Of a stretch of DNA of 64,000 nt, positions 46,401 to 59,800 are shown piece by piece; positions within the stretch are counted from its first letter, which is position 1, and every line of letters starts with the position of its first letter. The stretch is from Symsagittifera roscoffensis (taxonomy: Eukaryota; Xenacoelomorpha; Acoela; Convolutidae), in NCBI RefSeq assembly GCF_963678635.1, contig NC_087064.1, forward strand, positions 61,001,548 through 61,065,547, read 5' to 3'. The notes under the pieces were generated by a model, which saw nothing but the letters and a program-made list of their open reading frames with translations, did not search any database and was not told where the DNA came from. Made by a program: the position numbers and the translations under genes.

Positions 46401-48000
46401 AGTTGTATCACTTTTCACGAATTTGAGAAACTAAAGCAATTGGGCTCTAAACTGACACTATCTGAAGATATTGAGTCGATACGACTTCATCGTGAAAGTT
46501 GTCTGATGGCAGCTGCTTTGACCGATTTTTCTATCGAAATAGTCGATTATGTTGAGCAAAGCTCAGTCCGACATTTTGAACACTCGCTATTATCAATCCA
46601 CATTGCAAGAATATTAGACATGGTGTTTTCCCCAGACTCGAGGTGGTTGGTATCTTGCTCGTTGGATTACACGATCAGAGTGTGGAATATTCCGACATGC
46701 TCTTTAATTGACTGTTTTGCAACTGAGAATCCGCCTGTTTCTTTGGATTTTTCACCAACTGCGGATGTTCTGTGCGTCGCGTTTTTAGAATCAATTGGTG
46801 AGTAAAAAGTTGAATCATTTGAGGCTGTTTATACTTTTTAATCTAATGGTGAAGAAAATATGATTGCTCATCTGTAGATATTCATAAAATGAATCACTTT
46901 TAAAAAGAACCCAGGTAATCTTGACTAATTTCTTATTTTATCTTTAGATGTTTAAGCGCAATCGTTTTTCTCTTGATTTTTTTAGGTGTTGCCGTCCTGT
47001 CAAACGTGTCTCTTTACCAACCTGTGGATTTGACCCCTCTTCAGAAAACATTTAGCCCGTTCACTATAGATCTGGACGAAACAGAAAGTTCTGAAAATGA
47101 AACAGTTCTAGCAGACTCATTCAAGTCGCCTGAATTGTTATCAGAATTAGCATCGTTGTCACTCAACCCAGAAGGAACCTCAAAATGGCTCACAGTTCTG
47201 AAACACGATACGATTAAAGAAAGAAATAAAGCAAAAGCACCCCCGAAAGTGTTGAAAGCAGCGCCCTTTTTCATCCCGACCGTTGCAGGTTTGGAGTTTC
47301 AACTTGATACGAGTGAAGTGAAAAAGTTATTGAAGCATGAAAAGAAAACAGATATAGTCGCGAAGGTATTAAACGAAGACTCTTCTGTATTGGTTCAGAT
47401 GATGAAAAGAAATGATGGCGATGTCAAGGCCAAGGATATAATTGGATTCTTAGAAGTAAGTTTTATTAAAGTTAAACTAAATTGTTTGAGGTATTGGAAT
47501 CACTTTAATTTGATATCATCTCACATTTCTGCCAAATTTTCTTTTTCGTTAATTAAGATTCTTTGGAATAAATAATATTTACGCTTTAATCACTGGAGCC
47601 TAAAATTCAACGAAACAGATAAAGCTTTCGAGAATTGCATATCCAGGATGTGATAAATGAAAGATTTAAAAGATGATTTTTTCAGGCAAAATCTGCAGCT
47701 GCTATCAACTTCGAAATCTATTCTCTCTCAGAATCACAGGGAGGTTCAACTGAGATGATCAAATTATTCATTCAGCATTTGACTAAATCATTTCGCGCTG
47801 GCGTGTCACTTGATGGATGCAGAGCAATGTTGCAGTTAGTTCTGAAACTCCATGGTCCGATTATTCAGCAGAACCAAGAAATTTTTCAATATGTTTTGGA
47901 AGAATTAAGAAGTTGCCATTTAGAGAGTTGGGGGAAAATAAGCCATGATTTTCAACTAACTGTCGCTGTTGCTTCCTTTATTAGATCTCCAATTGTGTGA
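43425..48000 (+). CDS. WDR36: WDR36 / UTP21 homologue, small-subunit processome WD-repeat protein
   Basis: Exons 43425-44117, 44350-44762, 45085-45334, 46209-46797, 46986-47455 and 47686-48000 are all GT-AG and in phase, giving 909 residues, close to the usual ~900. UTP21 acts in the nucleolus in the UTP-B complex during early pre-18S rRNA processing. WD-repeat blades are recognisable: IISQIIHPKTYMNKV-type text and GFQSGKLQLWNIKSGK (blade), CATADGCIGSWNL, ESDWDSAVSVH with STIGKHRLMP, SSCGNFCVVGYSDGSV, and MVFSPDSRWLVSCSLDYTIRVWNIP. The conserved C-terminal Utp21 region starts after the blades, with ELLSELASLSLNP and KAAPFFIPTVAGLEF, followed by a helical tail. The start ATG at 43425 follows an overlapping short upstream ATG (43420). 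An acceptor-like TTCTAG ends 12 nt upstream. Intron 3 holds an inverted R1 copy. Confidence 0.97.
45545..46140 (-). repeat. Dispersed repeat family R1, inverted copy in WDR36 intron 3
   Basis: Begins (plus strand) AACAAGGATAGCCGGTTACT and ends CCCATTTTATTGGTCGGAAC, the reverse complement of the termini of 16930-17592. It fills most of the intron and stops 68 nt before exon 4. Confidence 0.78.
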
Positions 48001-48047
48001 TTCTATGATGCATTGTTTTCTGTAAAAAGAGGATTTGTTCCTATGGA

Positions 48048-48053
48048 AATAAA
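48048..48053 (+). promoter_or_regulatory. Polyadenylation signal AATAAA of WDR36
   Basis: A canonical AATAAA lies 48 nt after the WDR36 stop codon, followed within ~30 nt by a T-rich stretch. Confidence 0.65.
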
Positions 48054-48059
48054 AAGTTT

Positions 48060-49490
48060 GAAGCTATTTCATTTTGATCCACTGCACTGCGAATGATGCT
48101 GTTTTGAAGTTTCGGAGCTGATCTCCATTTTGATCAATGGTAATCGGAATGGGATTGAAATTTAAAAAATAACAAAGCTAGAAGTTCAACTAAATCGGTT
48201 TCCTATGTTCCTTAATTTTTCTCATGTCGTTATTGATCGATTCAAGATAGAACTTTAATACTGTATATGATGTACATCAAAAAGTGCTTTGAGGACTATT
48301 TTAGTAAATCATAGGTTATGTTAAAGGCATATCTTGCAAAAAGCGCTCTTTACGCACTTAAAAACATGAAGCGGTTAAAGAACGAAGTTCACGGCATCTA
48401 GAAAATTAGAAAACAAAATTGAAAGTTCTGTGACAACCTATCCGGATTAAAGACATCAGCATATGCAAATAAATTGAGTGTCCTAGGTTGAACTCAATAA
48501 ATTGATAAAGGAATAGATCTGTTGTTCATTTAATAGAAAGAAACACTATGAGAGTGGCGCGGATCGCAGGTTTTCAAAAGTTGTCTACTTTTTTCTTATA
48601 TTACGAGGCCAAACTCTGCGCTGGATAGGCGCACAGTTTAGTGTGTAGGGCTCTGGAATCCAGAGACAGGTCTTTAAAAATGTTAAATTTTTGTTGCACG
48701 ATCAAAGAAAACGAAAGAACAAAAGAAGAATCATGATATCATCCTTGTTCCGGAATCCACCTACAATTCACAGAAAACACAGTTTGGCCTAGTAATCAAG
48801 TCCACTAAATTGACTTTTCGAGCTCTTCATTGGGAAAAGTCAATGAATTCAAGGTAACCGTGTGTTTTTCTTTAAATTTCAGTTTTGAGTTTCTTAAAAA
48901 AGTATCAGTAAGTTTTTCTCACAACAGATTGCATGTTTTTGCGCTTGCGATTAGCAAGCGTTATCAATTCAGAATGTAGACTTTTTTCTCGGGTTAACAC
49001 TAGTTAAAGAAAATCTGTTGAATCACTATGCAGCTTACATGCTCATTTTCATGAAAACTCAGATTTAAATACTTGGTGTGTACTAGTACCTACAGGATAG
49101 TTTCAGGGGGATTTGAAACTTTTTAAAGTGTTTTACGAAATCAGTTGTTTTTGGCTCAACTGTTGTCTACTCAAAAATTGTCGGCCTTAACTCCGCTTTT
49201 TAAGTTTTCAGTTGCTAATTTGAATTTCAAATGTCTTGCTTCGCACGTTTACTTAGTATTCTTGTTTGATAAAAGCAGTTATTTTGAAAGTGTATGGTAT
49301 TGTGTTTTTTATTTTATTTTTTGAGATACTTTGGAAATTTTCATCACTTTCACGAACACCATACTACAGATTTTCAAAAAGGGGTATCTATAGAAAGACC
49401 GCCCACAGTCTTGTGTGCCTGCATACTACTCGGTCTATTTTTGATTTACCCCTTTGTCTACTACCTTCGAAAAAGTATGTGGGGGGAACA
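48060..49490. other. Intergenic interval between WDR36 and the satellite array
   Basis: No gene recognised. At 48942-48962 the hairpin CTTGCGATTAGCAAGCG plus TTATCAA resembles 18132-18160 (CTTGCGATATGCAAGCG plus TTATCAAATC), a small dispersed hairpin-bearing repeat. Confidence 0.5.
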
Positions 49491-50640
49491 TATGACCTAG
49501 ATTTTTGATTTTTAAATCGTTTTCTCAAAAACCAACCCACCAAATCTGAGATTTAAGCTTCAAAGAATAGAATGCATTTAAAAAGCTCCCATCCAAAAGT
49601 GGTTACGCCCAAAGTTTTTAACACTTAAAATTATGGCCTTAGAATTTGTCAAGTTTTTGACCGTTTTTTGAATATTTTGAAAAGTTTTCTCAAAAACTAA
49701 CATCCCAAACCTGACAATCTGGGTTCAAGTGAGAAAACACAAAGTGGGAAGCTCGCCTGCTTTAGTGGCCACTCAATCTTTTTACACAAAAAGTTATCGT
49801 CCTCGGAAAAGTCAAGTTTTTGTTGTTTTGAGCCTTTTTTTTATGAGTTTTACCGACAAATACCCTCCCATAGCTAAGGTTTTTGGGTTCAATTTAAAAG
49901 ACGGGTTACGGGAGGCTCCTTTGCATACGCGAAAACAACTAAGTTTTTTTGACACAAAAATTATGGATCTCGGAAAAGTCAAAATTTTCATTTTTTAACC
50001 GTTTCTCCAGAACTAAACTGTCAAACCTGGGTTTTTGAGTTCAATCGGAGTTGCAAGTTGAGTGAATTTCTTCTGCATAAACAACTATGTCCATTTTTTT
50101 TCTAAACAAAAAAGTATGATTGTCGGAAATGAAAACTTTGACCGGTTTTTTTGATAGTTTTACTTTTATCGAAAATTCAACTCTCGAATCTGAGATTGTG
50201 GAATCATTGGCGACAACGGGTTGTAGGAAACTCACCTGCATTAGCGGCAATTCTCGGAAAAGTCAAAGCTTTGGTTTTTGAAGGTTTTTTCAAACTTTTA
50301 AAATTTCTCGAAAACTACCCGGCCATATCTGAGATTTTGGATTCAATCGAAATTAGAAAATACAGGTTGCTTCGATCTTTTCTGCACAAGGGGCTTCACC
50401 CTAATTCTCACAAAAAGCTACGATTCTGGGAAATGTCAATTTTTTGATTTTGTGTCCGTTTTTTAGACTTTTCTCAATGACTATCCTGCCAATTCTGATA
50501 TCATAGGTTTGATCGACACAACAGGTTGTTGGAAGCTTACCTTTATAATTTGAAAACCCAATTTTTGTAATTACGCATTTTTTCCCGCATCAGTATAACA
50601 AATTTTAAAACTTTCAATCACGTGCCTTTAGCTTTAGCTG
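49490..50640. repeat. Tandem satellite array 2 (~165-bp unit, about seven diverged copies)
   Basis: The phrase CTCAAAAACTAAC-T-CCAAACCTGA or its variants recurs at about 49532, 49690, 49860, 50005, 50168, 50308 and 50472. Variants of GGTTGTAGGAAACTCACCTG and GGAAAAGTCAAA occur at matching distances. The unit resembles array 1 at 12700-13470 (AAACTACCC, CAGGTTGTAGGAAACTCCC, AAAAGTCA), but the copies here are far more diverged. Confidence 0.78.
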
Positions 50641-50844
50641 GACCCTAGGTGTCCTTCATCGATACATACGAAAATTTCTCCCTAGTTTTTAACATTTTTT
50701 TTCGACATATGCTATTTTTCTGATTGTGTTGTATCGCAAGTGGTGCTAAGCTTCGCTTCGCCTCTGTGTAAAATTATAGTTTTGGAATCAAGACAAATGA
50801 AAAGCTTTACATGATTTTCATACGGGATATCGAAAATCGCGCAG

Positions 50845-53800
50845 AAAAAAGTTCTCATTGATCCTGGCGAAGTGGTCCGAACAATTGAAACAGGTAGGTG
50901 CTAAAGTGTCTGAAATTATTTATTGGAATTAGCTGAATAGTTTATAATCTTCAGAATTATTGACAAAAGCTGATTCCTAAGAGAGTGTGGTTGGGTTGGA
51001 AAAGGAAAGCTATCATTTTCCTCTGAAGATTTTCGCCCATTGCTCTTTTTTTCGGTTCTTCTTGGGTTAGTTTTATAAATTTGACAGTGGAGCGATCGGC
51101 AAAAAAATCATTTTTTTGCCAAAACATTTCAAACACGATGTTTGTGAAACAACTTTTCAATAGTTGGCCCGAAGCATAAAAAACTAATTAGGTTGGATAT
51201 TTTAAGTGATAAGGTAACCTTGGAATAATTTTTGATGTTCATCTTAGATATGGCCCTACTTGACAATGAAAGAATACGCGCTTTTCCAAATGTTGATTTT
51301 TTGTCAAATGTATCATTCATGGCCAGACGGTAAAATTTTAAGAATTTGAATGACGCTTTGTGCAAAAGATCCAGACGTGGATCTGTCTCAATTTCTGGCT
51401 CTTCTGAACTGCAATCAAAGTCCTCAAGACGATGAAATGAATGTGGATGGTAGAAACACAGGTAAGAGATCTATCGGATAAACAAGAAGAAGGTATGCAT
51501 GACACATGTAACAAACATCAAATATGGCTTTAAGGTCAAGTTAAAAGTCAATTTATTTCCTTCGCGAACAGCAAAATTCAAACCACCAGCCAAGTTTTCT
51601 AGGGATTCCGCAAACAGTACTAAGACGCTGGATTCTTAGGATGCTTGAAGAAACCAAACTCTTTTTAAGAGTCGATGCACGTAGTCAAGGAACTTGTACA
51701 GGTTGTGCTGATTTTTTTTCCCAGGAAAAGTAATAAAATGTGTGCGTTCAAATTTCATTTTTCGCGGTTTGGTTTTTAATTTCTTTTAGAGTTCAGTTCA
51801 TTTCACGTGTTAGTAGAAGGTCAAACTTCACTGCCGAACATCAAAAGTGTAAAGGTCACGAAAAACATGATCGACCTCTAGTTTCTAAAATGGAATTTAA
51901 TTATCAGATATCTCATATCTCAGTGAATGTAAATTTTTACCTTTCGATCCACTTTTTTCAAATTGGGTTAATTTTATCAAAAAAAGTATCAATCATAAAC
52001 TGTTCAAGAAATTCAAAGAACTTTAAAGTCATTTCTTTCTTAGAAGTTTTTTTTTCAAAAATAGTCTTTTTTTTGAAAAATAAAGAGCTTTTTTTTCTAT
52101 TTCCTTGCGTTCATGACTCATTTCCAATTGTCTGTTGGCTATACTTCAAGTTCAAAGGTGGAGCTCAGGCGCGTCTTCTGTTTTAGAGGTAATAAATATT
52201 TTATCAAGTTCTTCTGCTTGAGTTTCGCAGTGTATTAGCTCCGACTTTCATCAATTTATCCTCTAGAGGAAGTGTTGTTTTCTTTTTTATTTCATTTAGG
52301 TTTCCATTGGCTGCTGAAACTATTTTGTCTTCCTGCTTCTAACAAACTTTTTGCTTCTTTGTTTATGTTTTTTTCCGTGTCTAGGTAGTTCAGTGTCTAG
52401 GTTTTTATCGGCTGCAGATAATGAGCGATGTTGTCGCAAGATGTAATTTAATATCTTTTTATCAAAACTTTAAAACTTGGTGCTTGATTGTATCAAATGT
52501 AACAACGATCATCATAAATTGTTAATCACCTGGGTAACAAGGAGGGACCGATTTAGTGTGTACGGGTTTATGGACTGTTCTGGAAAATCCAGATATTAAG
52601 TGGTTTCAGGGCGTTCTGTGAGCGTCAAATTATTGAGGTCGGCAGGTTCGCTTGGTCCTGAAATTAAGCAGGTCAGAAAGCTCATTTGGTCCTGAAACTT
52701 ATGAGGTCAAAAGGATCGTTTGATCTATGAGTTCCGACAATTATTTGCGGTCGGAAGGTTGTGTGGGGGGGGAGGGTTCTCATGCTTGAAGGACCGAATG
52801 CTTGAAAAATTTCAACCAATCAAAATCGCCAAGCGTTTCTACTGGCTAAATGCCTTTCTCACAAAATCGAAGTCAATATTAACAGAAAATGTATTAAATC
52901 AGTGGAAAACAATAAAAAAAATTACGAATTGCGGGTTAGAACCCAATACGATTTAAATAATTATCAAAATTAATGAGGTCAAAATTTACGAAACCTTCAG
53001 TCTTGAAAACGCATCTGCTTATTATCCAATCGGTCAAAATTAACACTAATGGCCTGGATTTATTTTCTTACTTTGAGATTTTCACGATTTATTTTGAGAT
53101 TTTGAATACTCAATTCTGATTGGCGGAAAGTAAGCTAAAATTAATTTCAAGCATTCGGTCCTTCAAGCATGAGGGACGCCACCTTGTGTGGGTACTGGAA
53201 ATTCTGTGATTTTTGTGTCATCCTTGTGGTCGCCAAAAATACTGCTGAGAGAATTTTCTACCAAGAATTCTCTTTGTTTCCCAACTTGGTTTTGAAGCGT
53301 TAAGAATCAGATTGATGAACAAAATTTGAGGATTAAGTTGAAAGTCAAGTTAACTTTTTTTTCCTCCGTGTGTGTATCCCCCATGTGTGTCTGTTTGTGA
53401 AATCTTTAGTATCAAGTCCTTTGGCTGAACCGAAAGGATTCATTTTTCGTACACAGAGAAATATCCATCATATGCTGGGCATTGTCTGTTTTTTTTGTCG
53501 ATACAAGGGGAAAAAAGGACAATAGGGCAAAAAATTGAAAGTCTATGATTTCTACATTTCTTTTCCATTAAATAGATAGATTAAAGCGCGTGCAATTTTT
53601 TTGAAGATTTTAATCGATCTATCTATCTATTATTTTATTCGCATTTCATGTGACACATGTTTCAGAAGTCCCTATGTTGACATGTTGAAGAGAACCCTAT
53701 GTTTGCATGTTTAAGCTTTTTCAACGTATTTTTTTTGCATGTTTAACGAAGGAGTTTTTGCACGTTTAAGCTATATCATATATTAAAATGCTCAAGAAAT

Positions 53801-56800
53801 TTCATTTGACACATATTGTTGTTTTCAAATACCTATGTTGTTCTGTTTAAAGGCCAAGACATTACAAGGGTTGAAAAGTTCCCTCAAGTCATATTTCTTC
53901 CTACATTCGCAACGTAAAACTATCAAAGTTTTTGTTTCACAATTTACTTAAATAAAATTGAAACTCTCAACCCTAAATTGCGTTGCTTTCAGGGTACATT
54001 CAGGGATTGCAAATATGGCGTCCAAGTATGACTGCACAAATTCTGTTGGTTTTCGAAATATGGCGTTTTTTTATGATTTATTCATTTCTTTTTCAAAAAA
54101 TTTGATATAAAAAATAACCGAACTTTAAACTCTCAACTCTGTAGTGGGGGGATGTCAGGGTACACTCAGGGATTGCAAATCTGGCATTCAAAAATGACTG
54201 CTCAATTTTTCTTGGCTTTCGAGATATAGCGTTTTTTATGATTTTTTTTCCATTTTTTTAAAAATCAATTTAGATATAAAAAAAACTAACCGAACTTGAA
54301 TTTCCTTACATTATAGTGGAGTGCTATCAGGATATACTCGAAGGCTGCAAATCTAGCGTCCCTGTATAACATCTCAAGTCTATTCAATTTTCAAGGTATG
54401 GCGTTTTTTCTGATTTTTACATTTTTTTTTGAAAAATTTTGAAAATAAAAAAATAACCAAACTTGAGTTTCTCAATCCTATAGGGATTTGCTATCAGGGT
54501 AAATTCAAAGGTTTCAAATCTGACGTCCAAGTATGACTGCTCAAATATTTTTGGTTTTCGAGATATGGCGTTTTTCATGATTTTTTTTTCAAAAAAAAAA
54601 TAGATGTAAGAAAAACTAAACGAACTTGAATTTCTCAACCCTATAGTGGGGTGCTGTCGAGGTACATTCAGTGGTTGCAAATATGGCTTCCAAGTGTGAC
54701 TGCTCAAATCCTTTCGTTTTTCGAGATATGGCGTTTATGATTTTTTTTTTTTTTCATTTTTTTTTTTCAAAAAACTTAGATGTAAAAAAACTAACCCAAC
54801 TTAAATTTCTTAACCCTATAGTGGGGTGCTATCAGAATGCACTCAGGAACTGCAAATCTAGCGTCCATGTATCATGGATCAAATCTTTTTGGTTTTCGAG
54901 GTATGAATATTTAATAATTTTTTCTATTTTTTTGAAAAATAACTAAGCGATCTTGAAATTCTCAACCCTATTTGGGGGTTTCAAATCTAGCGTCCAAGTA
55001 TGACAGCTCAAAACTTTATGATTTTCAAGATATGGCTTTTTTTTCCTAAAAATTATAGGCAAAATTTGATGGGTAAAGGGTGATGTTTTGGGGTTACCTA
55101 AAATTTTCTGGGGGAAGAGATGTCTGCCAAATATTGCGGTTTACTCGAAACCCTCATGATGGAAAAAATTTATCCAGGCAAAATTTTCCAGCAAGACAAT
55201 GCCATAATCCATAATTGTTTCCACGAAAACGGTATTAAAATTTTGGAAAATTGGCCCCCATAATCTCTACATTTGAATATTATTGAAAATTTATGGAATT
55301 ACACGAAACAGAAGATTCGTGAAAAACACCCTACAACAGTTAAAAAAACTTATTCGTCAAGTTTTGGAAGAAAAATTTTGCAATTCCGGACGACTACATT
55401 CATCGGTCATATCAAACCATTTGTCGTAGAATTAATGCAGTTTTAAATATGCATAAAAAAGCATGAAGTTTTTGATTTTGGACAGTACGATGTCCTCTGA
55501 TGAATTTCAAGTGGTGCTCACAAAATTAGCAGTCAGTTTAGTTTGATACCCGATTGTTGTTAATTGTCCAATATGGATGTCACCTCCCCTCGCCATCAAA
55601 AATCAGTTGTTTATTTGATACCCGGTTGTTTATTGTCCAATATGGATGTCACCTCCCCTCGCCATCAAAAATCAGTTAGCGATGAAGTCAATGATGCTAC
55701 GAATAGGTACCGGGTCAAGTTCAACACTTAAGTCATTTTAAACTCAAAGTGCTTTTTTCCAGAGTCCCTAGAAGAGGCTGCCATTCCAGAACGAGCTGTT
55801 TCAATCTGCAAACAGATGACACAGGATGAGCAAACTGCTCTACAGCAAGACATAATAGACATTGCAGTGTCAGGAAACATGAATCTCCTTTCCAAATTGC
55901 TTCACTGCTTTGAATGGAACCCTGGCAGAGTTAAAGAGTATCTGCTAGAACTGATTCAGAGATCATTCATGGATGATTCTTCGAACAAAGACATTCTGGG
56001 AATTGTCAACGACTTCTTCACGTCTGAACTTGTATATTGCGAGGACCTCTCATGTAGTCTTTTCGTTGAGTTATTAGACTATATTTTGCATGTAATTTCA
56101 AACCCAAGCGAAGAAATTAAAAATGGCGATGCATTAGTTCTGTTGAAGTCCATACTTGAACGAATTGGAAATGAACATAATATGGCAAGCGTGGCCATCT
56201 TTGATCAAAACTTGCATCCTTCCTCAAGCGTTGTTGTTGTGATGAAATATTTGATTGTCGAGAGCGAATGGAATTGTCGTTTGTTTTTAAGTCACATTAT
56301 CAAATTAGTCTCGGAAATAAATTTTGCACTCATGACACCTTCGAAAGATTTGCTTACTTCGTGGATTCGGAGTTTATTCACGAAGTTGGAAGTCGTATCG
56401 GTTGATGATCCGACTCAAGTTCCAACAGTGTTCGGGTTGCTGTGTCAGTTCGGCTGTCAGTGGAATGCCTATGAAGTTTTGTTTTTAGAATCAGATCGTC
56501 TGATGAAAATAAATCAAAAGTAAGTGTTTAGTTGAAAAAAGCGTTTTTGGTGCAGCAGATGCCCGATTCTACCAGGCTTTACAAGTTATTAGTTGGCTCA
56601 AGAAATGATTTCAAAAAACCACTCAAGTAAACAGTTTCTTCAATTTTTTCTACCACTTTCAATTTAACGTTTTAGACTGAGGAGAAACGAGGAACTGCGC
56701 CCTGAGCTAATCGAAAGTGAGGCCAAATGCGTGAACAGCTTTCTTCAGTTGTTGAGACTGAATCCTGATCTGACCAAACGGCTGCTCAAATTTGTACAAT

Positions 56801-59800
56801 CTAGACTGTCTTCTTGTACTTACATCCACGTGAGAACATTTAAGATAATCACGCAAGTGGTGCGTAAGTGTATGTAGTGTTATGTTCCGATTCAACCTTT
56901 TCTGGTTGAAGAGTTATGTAATTAGAAAAACGAAAGGTGAGACTTCATGTTTAGTAAATTAAATCAATGCGAGAACAGTTCGATTTAGTGTTTGTTTCCT
57001 CTTTAAAGCAGTTTTTTGTATATATAAGCACTTGACGGGGGTGATTTGAAATAAGTTGTGTTGACTGGTACAATGCCAGTAATACGGTAATGTGGTTTTT
57101 ACCCTTAAAAGCTTCCGTTTTACTGTGCTGTCAACCAGTGCAATTCATGAGAATGGAGCTGTAATTACGGGAAGGTCTTGATTTTGAGTACTTTTCAAGT
57201 GATTTGTGGGCTTATCGCTGGCGGCATTTGACCAGACTGGTGAATAACAGTCGAGACTTAGGCGAATTAAAGTTTTACAAGCAAGGAAGCAGTTTTTCAA
57301 TCGACATCGAGATGATCCCGCTGACGCCTTCAGGACTCCTATCTTGCGCAGGGCCTTGTCAGTGGTTTTGGTGCAATATGTGACAGCATGGCGTATCAAA
57401 GCTAACGCCTGGAATTGTGAAACTTTTAGTAACATAGAGATACTAATTATTTACATTTGCATAAAGGTGTTTGGTTAAGTTCTTTATTATGAGATGGAAA
57501 AAAAAAACGTCAGAGAGTGCTTTTAAAAATTTAGATGATGCCCTAAATATGTAAGCAAGCGATTGGATAATGAGGGACGTCATGTACACAAAAAAAGAAA
57601 AAAAATGGGTGATAGCGCAGTGTTGGCTAGTCGGCCATTGAACTAATTGCTCAGTCAGTGAACAAGTTTCAGGGAGACCCGATAGTGCAAGGTGGTGTCC
57701 AAGATGTCCTCACCTTTTTAACTCTAAGCAACTTAACACCATACAATTTCACTGGCTGCTTTTCGTAACCTTAGCAAATTAAAATCACTACAATTTAAAG
57801 CTTATTCTATAACTTAACATCGTTTAAATCCAAAATGAAAAGAAATTTTACCTCGGAGGGGACAAACATCAAAAATTGAAGCGAGAAAAACTTGTCTTTC
57901 GTTGTGAGAGCAAATTGGAGGGCTGTATTATTTGTTACTGGCAAAATGGAACTGGCAACTGGTTGAGCCCTTTTAAATGCATGATGGCATTTAGAGTATT
58001 CAATTTTCTCTCTGAAATATTATGATGATCTCGACCAATTCGTTGTTTTCTTCGTTGTCTCGGCAAATTCATTGTTTTCTGTAATGGCAGATACTCGACA
58101 TTTATGTGTTTGGTATTGTGGGCAAATCCAGTTTTCGGTACAAAAGTTATTTTGCTTGAAATAAAATTCGTGGCCTGACGCTGAGAATAGGCTTGTTTTA
58201 GACGAAATTTTGGATTCAAATGAAGACTCAGTCATAATTGATGTTTGCGTTTGTTTATGACTTGAGCACAGCGTTAAATGAGTTAGAATTTATTTTTGTT
58301 AGATAGAAAATTTCAAAATTAGCACTCGCAGGTTTTTTTTTACTAATCGTGTTGTTTTAGTGAAACATCTTATTAAAAGGAAATTACGAACTAGTCGATA
58401 AGAGTCGCAAATAGTTTAATAAAGCTTTATTTTAGGATGTATGACTGAGATAAAGCAAGTTTTTCAATGTGATGCGCCCGAGTTTTTCAGTGTGATTAAC
58501 TTTGGTGTGATAGGAGTTAAGATAAGGGATTCATGCAGCAATAATTTTGGTGTTAAGTTATAAAATAGGAGTGAAATTGTTGGGCGTTAAAATGTTAAGT
58601 AGTAAAATGATTAGGTAGTAAAAATTACTATGTTAAATTGAATCTTATTAGATTGTAGGACACCAGATATTACGTCATTCTTGCGTACCAAAAATTGTAG
58701 AAATGTTGATACGCGCCGTGACTGGTGTGGTTTGTGGAGGGCGAAATGAGGTTGTTAAATAGAGAAAAATTGGCTATCGTGTGTCTAATATCCTCACAAT
58801 CCTAAGTTTTTCTAGTTCTCTAATTAGTTAATTTCTCTGATATCAAGACTTTTTATGTCTATTCTTCAATCAAAAATGACCGTAAGCCTAATAAATCTGG
58901 AAATTGATTTGTATATTGAAATTTCACTACTTCGATTGGTAACGAATCTCCTCCGCTTTTGATTAGCTAAATAAATGGTGAAGCAGGCGTAAATTATGAA
59001 TCCAATCTAGCAGTTAGTCATACCTACCATTTGAAATAATGAGATAGTTATGGGGAGGCGAATTTTTAATTCAAGTGGACTTGGATGTATCTGTCAGCTT
59101 ATCCGGGCCGATGCATATGAACACATTCTATGTTCATTCGATCACAAAATTGAATGCAAATCAAACAAATTTTTTGATTCGGTTTAATTAAACTCCAATG
59201 TTACGATGAAGCTTTGAAATGTTCTAGATGTCGACGTTCTTTTTCTCTGTCTGCCTCTCTTCTCTCGCTCCTGGATCTCCGACTGGAAAACTGTTCAAAG
59301 AGTCTATGTCCAATCTTCTTAAAAGGCAGGTGTCTTCTCTATGTGTAAATGAGCAGAATGCTCGGAAATTGATTCTGTTCAGCCAGCAGTTGCCTGAGAC
59401 CAAATCTCTCGAAGAGTACATTGATGAGTGCATAGAGGTGTACAAGGCAGGAAGCGCTGCATATAAACTACTGGAAGGTACCAGTAATTTCGTCGAATCC
59501 GAATTTCATTTCATACTGTTAAAATATGGCGGCTCTTTTCCACTTCCCCCTCCCACCTTTCAAAATATCGAGTTTTATGTTTTGTTTTACGTGTTATTAC
59601 AACTAAATGCGTGATATTACGATATAAAGTATGAAGAACAAATCTGTTCATATTTGTCGATTTGTTCACCACGCCAAATTTCATAGCATTTCGACATTGT
59701 TAAATAAGTTTTCAAAATTGAATTTGAAAGGGGGGAGCTGGAAAAGAGCCAATATGGCAACCATTGTCGTGGAATTCGAACTTTATTTCAAACTGTGAAA

